This document shows positions 1-6,649 of a stretch of DNA of 13,031 bases, piece after piece. This DNA comes from Campylobacter sp. Its GTDB lineage: Bacteria; Campylobacterota; Campylobacteria; Campylobacterales; Campylobacteraceae. Where the stretch lies: assembly GCA_017940085.1 (NCBI GenBank), contig JAGAZK010000198.1, positions 1-13,031 of the forward strand. The letters run 5' to 3'. The position numbers were made by a program, and so were the translations under genes. The notes under the pieces were generated by a model. That model ran no database searches. It saw only the letters and a list, made by a program, of their open reading frames with translations, and was not told the origin of the DNA. Numbering within the stretch: the stretch's first letter is position 1; each line of letters starts with the position of its first letter.

Positions 1-125
1 ATATCGCCATAACTTGGTGAAATATCGGTAATGCCGTGTTTTTTAAGTTCAAGCATTATAATTTGGTTTGCATTTGCTACAAATTTGGATGCTAGAAAAA
101 TTATCGGTATATTTTTTGTTTTCAT
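1..125 (-). CDS. MarR-family transcriptional regulator, N-terminal fragment
   Basis: Only the first 41 codons are in the window; the gene continues past the left edge. The translation begins MKTKNIPIIFLASKF and runs through the stretch ELKKHGITDISPSYGD. That pattern, an N-terminal helix, then 'LKKHGI', then a PS(Y/H)GD turn, is what I know from the start of MarR-type winged-helix regulators, just before the first DNA-binding helix. MarR proteins are dimeric DNA-binding repressors that usually control their own gene and a neighbour. Support comes from the control region: a consensus sigma-70 promoter points at this ATG and carries a palindrome of the MarR operator type. There is no ribosome binding site; the ATG lies only 7 nt beyond the -10 box, so the message may be leaderless. 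The family call rests on about 40 residues. The target genes are unknown and may lie to the left. Confidence 0.6.
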   Translation of the reverse strand, partial: MKTKNIPIIFLASKFVANANQIIMLELKKHGITDISPSYGD

Positions 126-132
126 AAGCGAA

Positions 133-161
133 ATTATAGTTAGTTATCTAACTTTTGTCAA
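133..161 (-). promoter_or_regulatory. Consensus sigma-70 promoter of the MarR-type gene
   Basis: On the minus strand the sequence has TTGACA (complement of 156-161), a 17-nt spacer, and TATAAT (complement of 133-138). Both hexamers match the consensus fully at the ideal spacing. This is unusual for Campylobacter, whose vegetative promoters normally lack a recognisable -35 box. The expected transcription start falls at or next to the A of the regulator's ATG at 125. An overlapping palindrome suggests the promoter is strong but repressed. Confidence 0.75.
138..153. promoter_or_regulatory. Palindromic operator candidate inside the regulator promoter
   Basis: AGTTAGTTATCTAACT is a perfect inverted repeat with 6-bp arms and a 4-bp centre. 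It fills most of the spacer between the -35 and -10 boxes of the regulator promoter and touches the -10 box. Size, symmetry and position fit a MarR-dimer operator for autorepression. Binding itself is inferred. Confidence 0.5.
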
Positions 162-293
162 GAGCTAAATAGTAAATTTATAAAATTTCAAGCGATAAAT
201 TTGTAAATTTAATCTCAAAAATAAATAAAATTTAGCAAAATTTTAGAAAATTAATGTTTTAAATTTGCATTTTTTGTAAATTTAAATTTTATA

Positions 294-365
294 AGATTCT
301 TCGTTTTTGTTTTACAAAAACTCAGAATGACGAAGTTTTGTCGTTCTGAGCGTAGCGAAGAATCT
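294..365. repeat. Branched palindromic intergenic repeat (cloverleaf-like)
   Basis: Three nested inverted repeats fit together without gaps. The outer arms are AGATTCTTCG (294-303) and its exact complement (356-365). Inside lie a perfect 7-bp hairpin (304-310 with 314-320, loop TTT) and a longer hairpin (321-333 with 338-350, about 13 pairs including two G-T pairs). The whole folds as a three-way junction. The words in it, such as CTCAGAATGACG and GAGCGTAGCGAAGAATC, resemble dispersed palindromic repeats I recall from many bacterial genomes, so this is probably one copy of an interspersed family; that membership is not shown by this window. Confidence 0.7.
316..350 (-). terminator. Intrinsic terminator of the alcohol dehydrogenase gene
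   Basis: Read on the minus strand, the hairpin 350-321 (7 pairs, one mismatch, then about 3 more, with an A-rich loop) is followed at once by five T residues (complement of 316-320). It begins about 36 nt beyond the dehydrogenase stop codon. The stem is part of the larger repeat, which seems to serve as the terminator. On the plus strand no T-run follows, so termination should act in one direction only. Confidence 0.6.
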
Positions 366-386
366 CAAAAGAATTTATAAATTTAA

Positions 387-1532
387 CTACTTCGCCATTT
401 CAAAAATCTTGGCTAAATTTTCTTTTGTGTAAATTTCGCTTCCACCCCACGAAGTAGTGTAAGAATTTGCCAAATCAATAATTTCGCCCAAATTCGCTTC
501 ATTTACGCCGACTTGCGAAAGCTTTGTCGGAGTGCCAACTTTTTCAAACCACGCTTTTAAGGCTTCTATGCCTTCATCTGCTCCGTCAAGTCCAAAAATT
601 TCTTTTGCGAAACGCTTGAAAGCTCCTAAATTTCGCTCTTTATAAAACTTCATCCATGCTGGCATTACGACACTTAACCCTGCTCCATGCGGACAGTCCG
701 TAACCGCACTAATAGCGTGTTCTATCATGTGATTTGGGTATGAAAAACCGCTAGTTCCCACATAAGTTAGCCCGTTTAGTGCCATAGTCGCAGCCCACGC
801 AAAATCGCCCCTAGCTTCGTAATCATTAGGATTTTCTAGCAAAATTTCGGTCGTTTTCATAACCGTTTTTATGTTTGCTTCTATGTAGGCTCTTATAAGT
901 TCTGGGTGCGAAGTTGCTGTAAAATAGCCTTCTATCGAGTGAGCGATAATATCACTTGCCGAATATACAAGGTATTCTTTGCTAACGGTTGCTTGAAGTT
1001 CTGGGTTTATAATCGATACTTTTGGATACAACGCTGCCCCGTCGCAACCAAATTTTTCTTTTGTTGCTTCGTTGGTTACAACGCCGCCTCTATTCATCTC
1101 AGAACCTGTTGCAGCAAGAGTTATAATATCAAAAATCATAAGTGCTTTATCTGCACTTTTACTAACAAAAAAATCCCACACATCGCCGTCATATAACGCT
1201 CCTGCGGCGATTGCCTTAGAGCTATCTAGTACGCTCCCACCACCGATTGCTAAGACGCTATCAGCTTTAAATTCTTTTGCGATTTTCACGCCTTCTCGCA
1301 CCTTTGTTAAAACCGGATTGCTTTTAACGCCGCCAAGCTCGGTAAATTCGATACCACAGGCTTTTAAAGAATTTACTGTCTCGTCAAAAAGACCGCTTTT
1401 TTTAACTCTATCGCTTCCATAGACAATTAACGCTCTTTTTGCACCAAATTCGCTCATGTAAGCACCGATATTTTTTTCTTTACCTTTGCCAAATTCAATC
1501 CTAACGGGATTATTGAAACTAAAATCTTGCAT
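387..1532 (-). CDS. Iron-type (group III) NAD(P)-dependent alcohol/aldehyde dehydrogenase, YqhD/Bdh-like
   Basis: This 381-residue cytosolic enzyme should interconvert alcohols and aldehydes with NAD(P)H; its natural substrate is unknown. The nucleotide-binding motif GGGSVLDSSK is at 97-106 and an ATGSEMN segment follows at 141-147. The four metal ligands of the family appear as D194, H198, H268 and H282, nearly the numbering of E. coli YqhD, and AWAATMALNG at 245-254 is also YqhD-like. I chose the ATG at 1532 because AAAGGAAAA lies just upstream and the product then starts MQDFSFNNP, as in relatives. The frame stays open for 47 more codons upstream to a GTG at 1673, but that extension has no family resemblance. 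A relative acts in butanol formation elsewhere and YqhD detoxifies aldehydes, so reductive aldehyde clearance is a fair guess. It is followed by a terminator. Confidence 0.9.
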   Translation of the reverse strand: MQDFSFNNPVRIEFGKGKEKNIGAYMSEFGAKRALIVYGSDRVKKSGLFDETVNSLKACGIEFTELGGVKSNPVLTKVREGVKIAKEFKADSVLAIGGGSVLDSSKAIAAGALYDGDVWDFFVSKSADKALMIFDIITLAATGSEMNRGGVVTNEATKEKFGCDGAALYPKVSIINPELQATVSKEYLVYSASDIIAHSIEGYFTATSHPELIRAYIEANIKTVMKTTEILLENPNDYEARGDFAWAATMALNGLTYVGTSGFSYPNHMIEHAISAVTDCPHGAGLSVVMPAWMKFYKERNLGAFKRFAKEIFGLDGADEGIEALKAWFEKVGTPTKLSQVGVNEANLGEIIDLANSYTTSWGGSEIYTKENLAKIFEMAK

Positions 1533-1759
1533 TTGTTTTCCTTTCACGGCTTGTCTTTTCAAGGAAACATCGGCTACGCCGAACGCTTCGCTTGTTTTGA
1601 GTGCTTTTTTGAGAGTTTCGCTCATGCTTAGTTGCGACGACATACTAGCCCGTCTCACTCGCACTTCGCTCACAACTCAAAAAATCATCTCAAAATACTT
1701 CGCCTTACATTTTTTAAATTTTTAATTTGTATTCATTAAATTTGTTAAATTTATCAAAT
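1533..1759. other. Leader of the dehydrogenase gene with an unexplained richer-GC block
   Basis: No gene is supported here. On the minus strand about 1545-1700 is clearly less AT-rich than other intergenic DNA in the window and repeats GCGAAG/GAGCGAA-type words. It includes a small hairpin, TCGGC-TAC-GCCGA (1570-1582). The stretch is open in frame with the dehydrogenase for 47 codons, but the dehydrogenase's own start and ribosome binding site argue against translation from upstream. It may be a leader region, a repeat or the remains of a gene. Confidence 0.45.
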
Positions 1760-1761
1760 TT
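1738..1761. repeat. AT-only inverted repeat at the end of the hydrolase gene
   Basis: AAATTTG (1738-1744) and CAAATTT (1755-1761) are inverted around a self-complementary TAAATTTA centre, and the repeat covers the hydrolase stop codon. It has no G+C-rich stem and no clean T-run, so it is only a weak terminator candidate. Confidence 0.3.
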
Positions 1762-2812
1762 ACTTCAAATTTGCTTTAAAAAACTCTTCAAATTTATCAA
1801 ACGGGATTTTTTTATCGTATAAATCCGTGTGATTTGCACCTTTGACGATAAAAAGCTCTTTGTTTTTGCTACCAAGTGCTTTAAAAGCATCTTCGCCAAA
1901 ATAGCGTGAGTGTGCGATTTCGCCGTGTGCGACAAGCACAGGAGCCCTAAGCTCGTCCGCGTAAGTTAAAATTTTATCGCTCATTGCGATGATTGCATTT
2001 GTGTTGCTCCACGCTCCGTTTGAATTTAGTGAGCGTTTATGAAAGCCCCTATCTGTGCGGTAGTAGTCTTTGTATTCACGCAAAAATAGTGCGTCGTCAT
2101 CTTTGACCTGTGAAAGTCCGTTTGCCGGATAACTTGTTTTGCCGTTCTCGGCGTCTGCCCAGCGTTGCAAATTTAGGGCTTTTTTTGCTTCATATCTAGC
2201 GTTTTTATCAACGCTATCGTTGTAGCCTTTTGCGGTAACTCTTGTCATATCATACATCGTAGTAACTGCGACAGCTTTTATGCGAGTATCGGCAATAGCG
2301 GCATTTAAGGCAAATCCACCCCAACCGCAAATACCTAAAATCCCGATTTTTTCTCTATCTACAAAATCTTGAAGTCCCAAATAATCCACCGCTGCACTAA
2401 AATCTTCTGTGTTTATATCAGGACTTGAAATATCACGCACTTCGCCGCCACTTTCGCCTGTGAAACTGCCGTCAAACGCTAGTGTTACAAAACCTCGCTC
2501 GGCTAAGGTTTGAGCATGAAGTCCGCTAGATTGCTCTTTGACCGCTCCATAAGGTCCGCTAATAGCGATAGCTGGAAGCTTTCCGCTCATATTTTTTGGC
2601 GTATAAAGATCGCCCACAAGCGTGATTCCATAGCGATTTTTAAAAGCTACTTTTTTATGATCTACTTTTTCGCTTTTGGCAAAAACTTTATCCCACTGCG
2701 AAGTTACGCCTTTTGGTAAATCTTGCTCTATTGTTTGAGTTTTGCTTGACATTGCATTTGCTCCTGTAATTAAAATCATCGCACTTGCGATTGTTGCTAA
2801 TGTTTTTTTCAT
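1760..2812 (-). CDS. Exported alpha/beta hydrolase, YcjY/dienelactone-hydrolase-like
   Basis: The 350-residue product starts with a Sec signal peptide (MKKTLATIASAMILITGANA, probable cleavage after A20), so it should act in the periplasm. The rest is an alpha/beta hydrolase: an oxyanion-loop region SGPYGAVKEQ (85-94), LAFDGSFTGESGG (111-123), the nucleophile elbow GICGWGG (160-166) and a C-terminal GANHTDLYD with H328 as likely catalytic histidine. The elbow presents C162 where classical lipases have serine; cysteine is known in dienelactone hydrolase, and GICGWGG is, as I recall, normal in this subfamily, so it is not a defect. A YDMTRV segment at 187-192 also fits. Substrate unknown. AAGGAG sits 7-8 nt before the ATG. 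It is transcribed towards the dehydrogenase across a 227-nt gap, so shared transcription is possible but not shown. Confidence 0.82.
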   Translation of the reverse strand: MKKTLATIASAMILITGANAMSSKTQTIEQDLPKGVTSQWDKVFAKSEKVDHKKVAFKNRYGITLVGDLYTPKNMSGKLPAIAISGPYGAVKEQSSGLHAQTLAERGFVTLAFDGSFTGESGGEVRDISSPDINTEDFSAAVDYLGLQDFVDREKIGILGICGWGGFALNAAIADTRIKAVAVTTMYDMTRVTAKGYNDSVDKNARYEAKKALNLQRWADAENGKTSYPANGLSQVKDDDALFLREYKDYYRTDRGFHKRSLNSNGAWSNTNAIIAMSDKILTYADELRAPVLVAHGEIAHSRYFGEDAFKALGSKNKELFIVKGANHTDLYDKKIPFDKFEEFFKANLK

Positions 2813-2853
2813 ATTTTGCTCCTTGTTTGAAGTTTAAATTTATAAAGAAAATT

Positions 2854-2881
2854 CTAGCTAAATTTGCTCAAATTTGCCTAG
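2854..2881. repeat. Imperfect palindrome upstream of the hydrolase gene
   Basis: CTAG (2854-2857) and CTAG (2878-2881) flank the inverted pair AAATTTG / CAAATTT around a CT centre, giving 4 plus 7 paired positions with two unpaired or wobble positions. It lies in the 110-nt gap between the UPF0306 gene and the hydrolase, about 40 nt before the hydrolase ATG. It could be an operator or a weak terminator. Confidence 0.3.
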
Positions 2882-2922
2882 AATAATACTCCAAATTCCT
2901 TGCCTAATCCTACAAATTTGAA

Positions 2923-3315
2923 CTAAATTTGCCAAATCAACTTTTTTTCAAGAGCGTTATCTGTGTATTTGATATAATTTAAGCGGATTTCATACAAATC
3001 AGGATTTAGTGCTAGAGCATAAGGAAATCTTTTGAAATAAGGCATTTTATTCTCACAAGGATAAATTTCACCTTTAGCTTGAATACCTTTTATTAGTCCG
3101 ATAATTTTCGTATCCAAAGCAATATTCACAGCTACTTTTGGGTTTTTTTGGATAATTTTTATATGTTTAGTGTGTGAATCTGAAGCGATAATTAGAGAAT
3201 TTAAATCTTCATTATACGCATAAAAACAGCTACAAACCCAAATTTCATTTTCATCACTCACACAAAGGCTCAAAATATGCTGTTTTTTTATAAATTTAAT
3301 GATTTTTGCGTCCAT
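2923..3315 (-). CDS. UPF0306 family protein (YhbP-like), FMN-binding split-barrel fold
   Basis: This 130-residue protein matches the pattern I recall for E. coli YhbP along its whole length: KQHILSLCV near 11-19, an ExWxCxxFY-like stretch at 24-32, a basic histidine-containing turn SHTKHIKI (47-54), KGIQAKGEI (76-84), a RFP motif (96-98) and the C-terminal YEIRLNYIKYTDN followed by KKLIW (108-128). The family adopts the pyridoxamine-phosphate-oxidase split barrel, which normally binds FMN; a cofactor and reaction for this member are not established. It is somewhat shorter than YhbP (about 147), with a tighter loop around 85-95. The ribosome binding site is weak (TAGG region before the ATG). 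It lies between bamA and the hydrolase, same strand, and may be read from bamA or from its own promoter. Confidence 0.75.
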   Translation of the reverse strand: MDAKIIKFIKKQHILSLCVSDENEIWVCSCFYAYNEDLNSLIIASDSHTKHIKIIQKNPKVAVNIALDTKIIGLIKGIQAKGEIYPCENKMPYFKRFPYALALNPDLYEIRLNYIKYTDNALEKKLIWQI

Positions 3316-3335
3316 AAATAGCCTATAAATTTAGT

Positions 3336-3370
3336 AAATTTGATTAAATTTACTAAATTTAATCAAATTT
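3336..3370. repeat. 35-bp perfect palindrome between bamA and the UPF0306 gene
   Basis: Two exact 17-bp arms (3336-3352 and 3354-3370) surround a single C at 3353. Apart from one G:C pair per arm the arms are pure A/T, built from AAATTT and ATTAAATTTA words. It begins about 25 nt after the bamA stop on the minus strand and ends about 20 nt before the UPF0306 start. It could end or protect the bamA message or be an operator for the next gene. There is no adjacent T-run typical of an intrinsic terminator. Confidence 0.6.
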
Positions 3371-3394
3371 GAGCTACAAAATTTACTTAACTTA

Positions 3395-5668
3395 CTAAAA
3401 TCTTCTACCGATATTAAACTCAAACACGCTTGTTTCATCGCCTGGTTGGTCATTTAATGGCTTGGCAAAAATTAATTGAAGTGGTCCAAGCATAGTAATC
3501 CACTCTATACCAAACCCAGTGCTGTATCTATTAATCTCATCAAGTCTTTCGTTGCCAATCAAACCATAATCAAAAAACAATAACCCACGCATTTTTATGC
3601 GGTTAAAAATCGGAAAACTAAGCTCAACTGAGTTATTAAACGCCATTTTACCGCCTGTGTCTATCATACGACAACCTGGAATCACCACGCCACTCTCGCT
3701 AACCGGATCGCAAATCTGAGTTTTTGGGCTCACAGATCTGCTATCAAAGCCTCTAATCGTGCTAATACCACCTAAGAATAATTTTTCATTGATTGGGAGT
3801 TTGTCATCTTCGCTATGCAAAAAATATCCAAAACTTGCTTTGTATCTGAAAATCAAATCGTATTCTATCCATTCACTCAAACCTTGATAAAAATTAAATT
3901 TAGTGCTATTTCTAATAAATTTAATATCTGGACCAAACATAGCAAATTCTACAGCTTCACTTGCACTAAATCCGCTTCGTGGAATATAATAATCATCTGT
4001 ATTATCCCAGCTAAGACCTGGTATCACAGCACTTTTGATTTGAGTTCCGTTTAAATACCCAGCGTCTCTATAAAATTCATTTAGTCCTGTGATTTCGGAT
4101 TTTTGCAATTCATAGCTTAAAAATGCATTTAAATGCCTTGTAAGCATTCTACCGCCTGTAATTGAGAAACCATAATTCTTTTCTTCCCAGTTATTCCACT
4201 CATATTTATTAGCAAAAATACTTCCGCCCAAACTATAAGGCGAGTCCATAACTCTAGGATTTCTAAGACTAATTGTAGCAGCGAGCGAATCATCGCTTCT
4301 ATCGATATTAATGCCACCTTTATATCCGCTACCAAACAAATTTGATTCACTTACGCCAAAATTTAACAAAAGCCCATCACTACTACCATATCCGATACCG
4401 CCAGTAATTGAGCCTGTGCCTGTTTCTTTGACCACGATTTCAAGATCTAGGTGAGTTTCGTCTATTCTTTCTTCTTTAATCTCTACTTCTTCAAAATATC
4501 CAGTCCTTTTAAGTGCTGATCTAGAGTCATCTAAATCTGTTTTGCTATATAAATTTCCTTCAGTTAAATATAATTCCCTACGCACGACTCTATCGACAGT
4601 TTTATCATTTCCAGTTATTGTTACATTTCTAATATATACTTTTTCTCCAGGATTAATATGATATATTAAATTTATGCTGTTATCTGAATAGTCTTTGAGA
4701 AATTGTGGATAAACTTTGACAAAAGCATAACCTTTATCCGCCACGATATTTTCAAGCATTTGTGCATCTTTTTTGATGACATTATATTTTGCGACATCGC
4801 CTTGTTCTAACTTCATATCGTCTATTAAATCATCTGTATCTAGCTCCAAAAACTCAGGTGCTTGGATTTGGATATTTTTGATAGTAAATTTCTCGCCCTC
4901 TTGTATAAAATAGCTCAAATCCGCATCATAAGTGCTAAAATCCGTATTTAAAAATGGATTTGATACATTTGCATCTAAATAGCCTTTATTTAAATATTCA
5001 TCTTTGATTTTTTGGGGGTCTCCGGGAAGCTCAAAAATCTTAACAGCTCCATCATTTCGTCCCCACATCCAGCCCATAAATTCTCGCTCTTTATTAGAAA
5101 TTGCTGGTTCTATTTTGCTATATTTTAAAACATCGCTACCTATTAAATGAACATTATTTATAGTGATTTTTTCGCCTCTATTTACCACTAAAGTCAAAGC
5201 CAAAGAGCTATTATTGTCATGAACTGGCTCTATTTTTGGCGTTACCACAGTATCAAAATAACTTCTAGCTTGGAAATATTGCTTAATCCTTGTCATACCA
5301 GTTTTAAGGCTTAGCTCATCATACATTTGACCTTTTTTGATACCTAAAACATTCATAATATTGTCTTTGTCGTTTGTGGCTACACCTTGCAATTCTATTT
5401 TGGCAATTACTGGCTTTTCGACTAAATTTACAACTACTCTTCCAGCATTTTCTTCAATAAAAATATCTTTAAAATATCCTTGTTTGTATAAATTTAAAAT
5501 CGCTTCATTTGCTGTTTTTTTGTCAATTACACCGCCTATTCTAAGACCAGAAATTTCATTTGCAGACTCAGGCGAGAGATGAACTAAACCATTATATTCG
5601 ATTGAAGTAATAGTGTTGGCATTTAAAATGCCTATTAAAAATGCAATTAAAACAATTTTTTTATTCAT
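3395..5668 (-). CDS. bamA: Outer membrane protein assembly factor BamA (Omp85)
   Basis: The product is the central subunit of the machine that folds beta-barrel proteins into the outer membrane. The 757 residues begin with a signal peptide (MNKKIVLIAFLIGILNA, cleavage near A17). Five POTRA repeats follow over about 20-415; typical features include the YKQGYFKDIFIEE and LKRTGYFEEVEIKEE segments in the first and last repeats. The 16-strand barrel starts near GSITGGIGYGSSDG (419-432), with the characteristic ESNLFGSG at 441-448. The loop-6 signature IRGF is at 638-641; C653 and C666 nearby could form the loop-6 disulfide known from E. coli. The chain ends in NIGRRF with the terminal phenylalanine expected of an outer-membrane barrel. 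Length is complete for the family. It is divergent from tyrA. Its Shine-Dalgarno is weak (TAGG) and can pair in a hairpin. Confidence 0.96.
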   Translation of the reverse strand: MNKKIVLIAFLIGILNANTITSIEYNGLVHLSPESANEISGLRIGGVIDKKTANEAILNLYKQGYFKDIFIEENAGRVVVNLVEKPVIAKIELQGVATNDKDNIMNVLGIKKGQMYDELSLKTGMTRIKQYFQARSYFDTVVTPKIEPVHDNNSSLALTLVVNRGEKITINNVHLIGSDVLKYSKIEPAISNKEREFMGWMWGRNDGAVKIFELPGDPQKIKDEYLNKGYLDANVSNPFLNTDFSTYDADLSYFIQEGEKFTIKNIQIQAPEFLELDTDDLIDDMKLEQGDVAKYNVIKKDAQMLENIVADKGYAFVKVYPQFLKDYSDNSINLIYHINPGEKVYIRNVTITGNDKTVDRVVRRELYLTEGNLYSKTDLDDSRSALKRTGYFEEVEIKEERIDETHLDLEIVVKETGTGSITGGIGYGSSDGLLLNFGVSESNLFGSGYKGGINIDRSDDSLAATISLRNPRVMDSPYSLGGSIFANKYEWNNWEEKNYGFSITGGRMLTRHLNAFLSYELQKSEITGLNEFYRDAGYLNGTQIKSAVIPGLSWDNTDDYYIPRSGFSASEAVEFAMFGPDIKFIRNSTKFNFYQGLSEWIEYDLIFRYKASFGYFLHSEDDKLPINEKLFLGGISTIRGFDSRSVSPKTQICDPVSESGVVIPGCRMIDTGGKMAFNNSVELSFPIFNRIKMRGLLFFDYGLIGNERLDEINRYSTGFGIEWITMLGPLQLIFAKPLNDQPGDETSVFEFNIGRRF

Positions 5669-5672
5669 TTAA

Positions 5673-5696
5673 AACCTAGTTTATTAAAATTAGGTT
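5673..5696 (-). promoter_or_regulatory. 5' leader hairpin covering the bamA ribosome binding site
   Basis: In the bamA message AACCUA (complement of 5691-5696) can pair with UAGGUU (complement of 5673-5678); three more A-U pairs follow past one mismatch, closing a UAAU loop. The second arm contains the only AGG near the bamA ATG. Folding would hide the ribosome binding site. The stem is short, so any effect would be modest and perhaps temperature-sensitive. Confidence 0.35.
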
Positions 5697-5704
5697 GGTA
5701 TCGT

Positions 5705-5710
5705 ATCATA
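5705..5710 (-). promoter_or_regulatory. Candidate -10 box for bamA
   Basis: TATGAT on the minus strand (5 of 6 matches to TATAAT) would start transcription near 5698, right at the base of the leader hairpin. No -35 box is visible, which is common in Campylobacter. Other AT-rich hexamers in the gap are alternatives. Confidence 0.35.
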
Positions 5711-5746
5711 AATTTATTAATATACATTACATTAATATTTTTGTTC

Positions 5747-5752
5747 TATAAT
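5747..5752 (+). promoter_or_regulatory. -10 box of the tyrA operon
   Basis: A perfect TATAAT lies 23 nt before the tyrA GTG, with start of transcription expected near 5759. No clear -35 hexamer is present; T-rich DNA upstream fits the Campylobacter sigma-70 pattern. It is the likely main promoter of the operon running to infB. Confidence 0.6.
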
Positions 5753-5775
5753 TGCGACCAAAAAAAGGAAAATTT

Positions 5776-6612
5776 GTGAAAGCTGTTGTTGGAATCATAG
5801 GTCTAGGGCTTATTGGCGGGAGTTTAGGGCTTGGGCTTAGATCAATGAAATTAATTGACAAAGTTTGTGGATATGATATAAATAAACAAAATGAAAAAGA
5901 TGCTCTAAATTTAGGGTTAGTTGATGAAATAATCAGCTTTGAAGAGATGAAACAAACATGCAATATGATATTTTTGGCAGTTCCGGTTGAAGCTATAGTA
6001 AAAATACTATCAAATTTAAAAGATATTCCAAGTGATACGACTATAGTCGAGCTAGGATCTACAAAAAGACATATCATTAAATCTTGCCCAGATGAAATAA
6101 AAGCAAATTTTGTAGCCGCCCACCCAATGGCAGGGACTGAAAACTCAGGTCCTAAGGCTGCTTTTAAATCATTGTTAAATGGTGCTGTAGTAGTGCTTTG
6201 TGATGATAAAATTGTAGGCGAAAATCATGTCAAAAGAGCAGTTGAAGTGCTATCTGGAGTAGGAATGAGAATAATTTTTATGGATCCAGATAGCCATGAT
6301 AAGCATGTCGGTATTATTTCACATTTGCCACACGCCATTAGTTTTAGCTTGGTAAATGCCACACTCAAAGAAGAAGACAAAAGAAACATATCTTTGCTTG
6401 TGGGTGGGAGCTTTGGTGGTATGGCAAGGATTGCAAAATCAAGTCCAGAGATGTGGGTGGATATTTTCAAACAAAACAAAGATTATATTTTAAAAGCTAT
6501 GCAAAAATTTAAAAAAGAATTTGATATTTGCGAAAATTTAATGAAAAATGAAAAATGGGACGAGCTTGGAGATTGGATGAGAACAGCTCGTCAAATTAGA
6601 GACATTTTATGA
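5776..6612 (+). CDS. tyrA: Prephenate dehydrogenase
   Basis: This 278-residue cytosolic enzyme oxidatively decarboxylates prephenate to 4-hydroxyphenylpyruvate in tyrosine synthesis. The Rossmann motif GLGLIGGS is at 9-16, and D34 at the end of the second strand suggests NAD+ rather than NADP+. The family motifs ELGSTK (92-97), AHPMAGTE (115-122, with the likely catalytic H116) and ISHLPHA (181-187) are present. It is a stand-alone dehydrogenase with neither a chorismate mutase nor an ACT domain. The frame is open from a TTG at 5752, but that codon overlaps the -10 box; I chose GTG at 5776 because AAGGAAA lies 5-7 nt before it and the protein then starts MKAVVGIIGLG. It is the first gene of the plus-strand operon. 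Confidence 0.93.
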   Translation: MKAVVGIIGLGLIGGSLGLGLRSMKLIDKVCGYDINKQNEKDALNLGLVDEIISFEEMKQTCNMIFLAVPVEAIVKILSNLKDIPSDTTIVELGSTKRHIIKSCPDEIKANFVAAHPMAGTENSGPKAAFKSLLNGAVVVLCDDKIVGENHVKRAVEVLSGVGMRIIFMDPDSHDKHVGIISHLPHAISFSLVNATLKEEDKRNISLLVGGSFGGMARIAKSSPEMWVDIFKQNKDYILKAMQKFKKEFDICENLMKNEKWDELGDWMRTARQIRDIL

Positions 6613-6627
6613 TAAATTTGATACAAT
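6599..6627 (+). promoter_or_regulatory. Candidate internal promoter before the M23 peptidase gene
   Basis: TGATACAAT (6619-6627) is an extended -10 box, and GAGACA at 6599-6604 shares GACA with the -35 consensus at 17-nt spacing. It lies across the tyrA stop and the 37-nt gap to the next gene, so it could give the envelope genes expression independent of tyrA. AT-rich DNA yields such matches by chance. Confidence 0.3.
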
Positions 6628-6649
6628 TAAGGCTATTTAAGGGAGTTTT

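Larger units (their letters stand above)
126..386. other. AT-rich intergenic region between regulator and alcohol dehydrogenase
   Basis: No convincing gene is present in this 261-nt gap. The right end beside the regulator holds its promoter and operator. The middle (about 165-292) is almost pure A/T with repeated AAATTT words and no clear motif. The end nearest the dehydrogenase holds a branched palindromic repeat (294-365). Confidence 0.7.

Noticed and set aside
160..292. Small gene or RNA in the AT-rich gap left of the dehydrogenase
   Set aside because: No start with ribosome binding site, no promoter-terminator pair and no coding-like stretch; only AAATTT-rich DNA.
1533..1673. N-terminal extension of the alcohol dehydrogenase to a GTG at 1673
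   Set aside because: A good ribosome binding site and the family-typical start MQDFSFNNP are at 1532, and the 47 extra residues resemble nothing in the family.
4129..4350. Minus-strand open frame inside bamA
   Set aside because: It is another frame within an intact, well conserved bamA barrel region.
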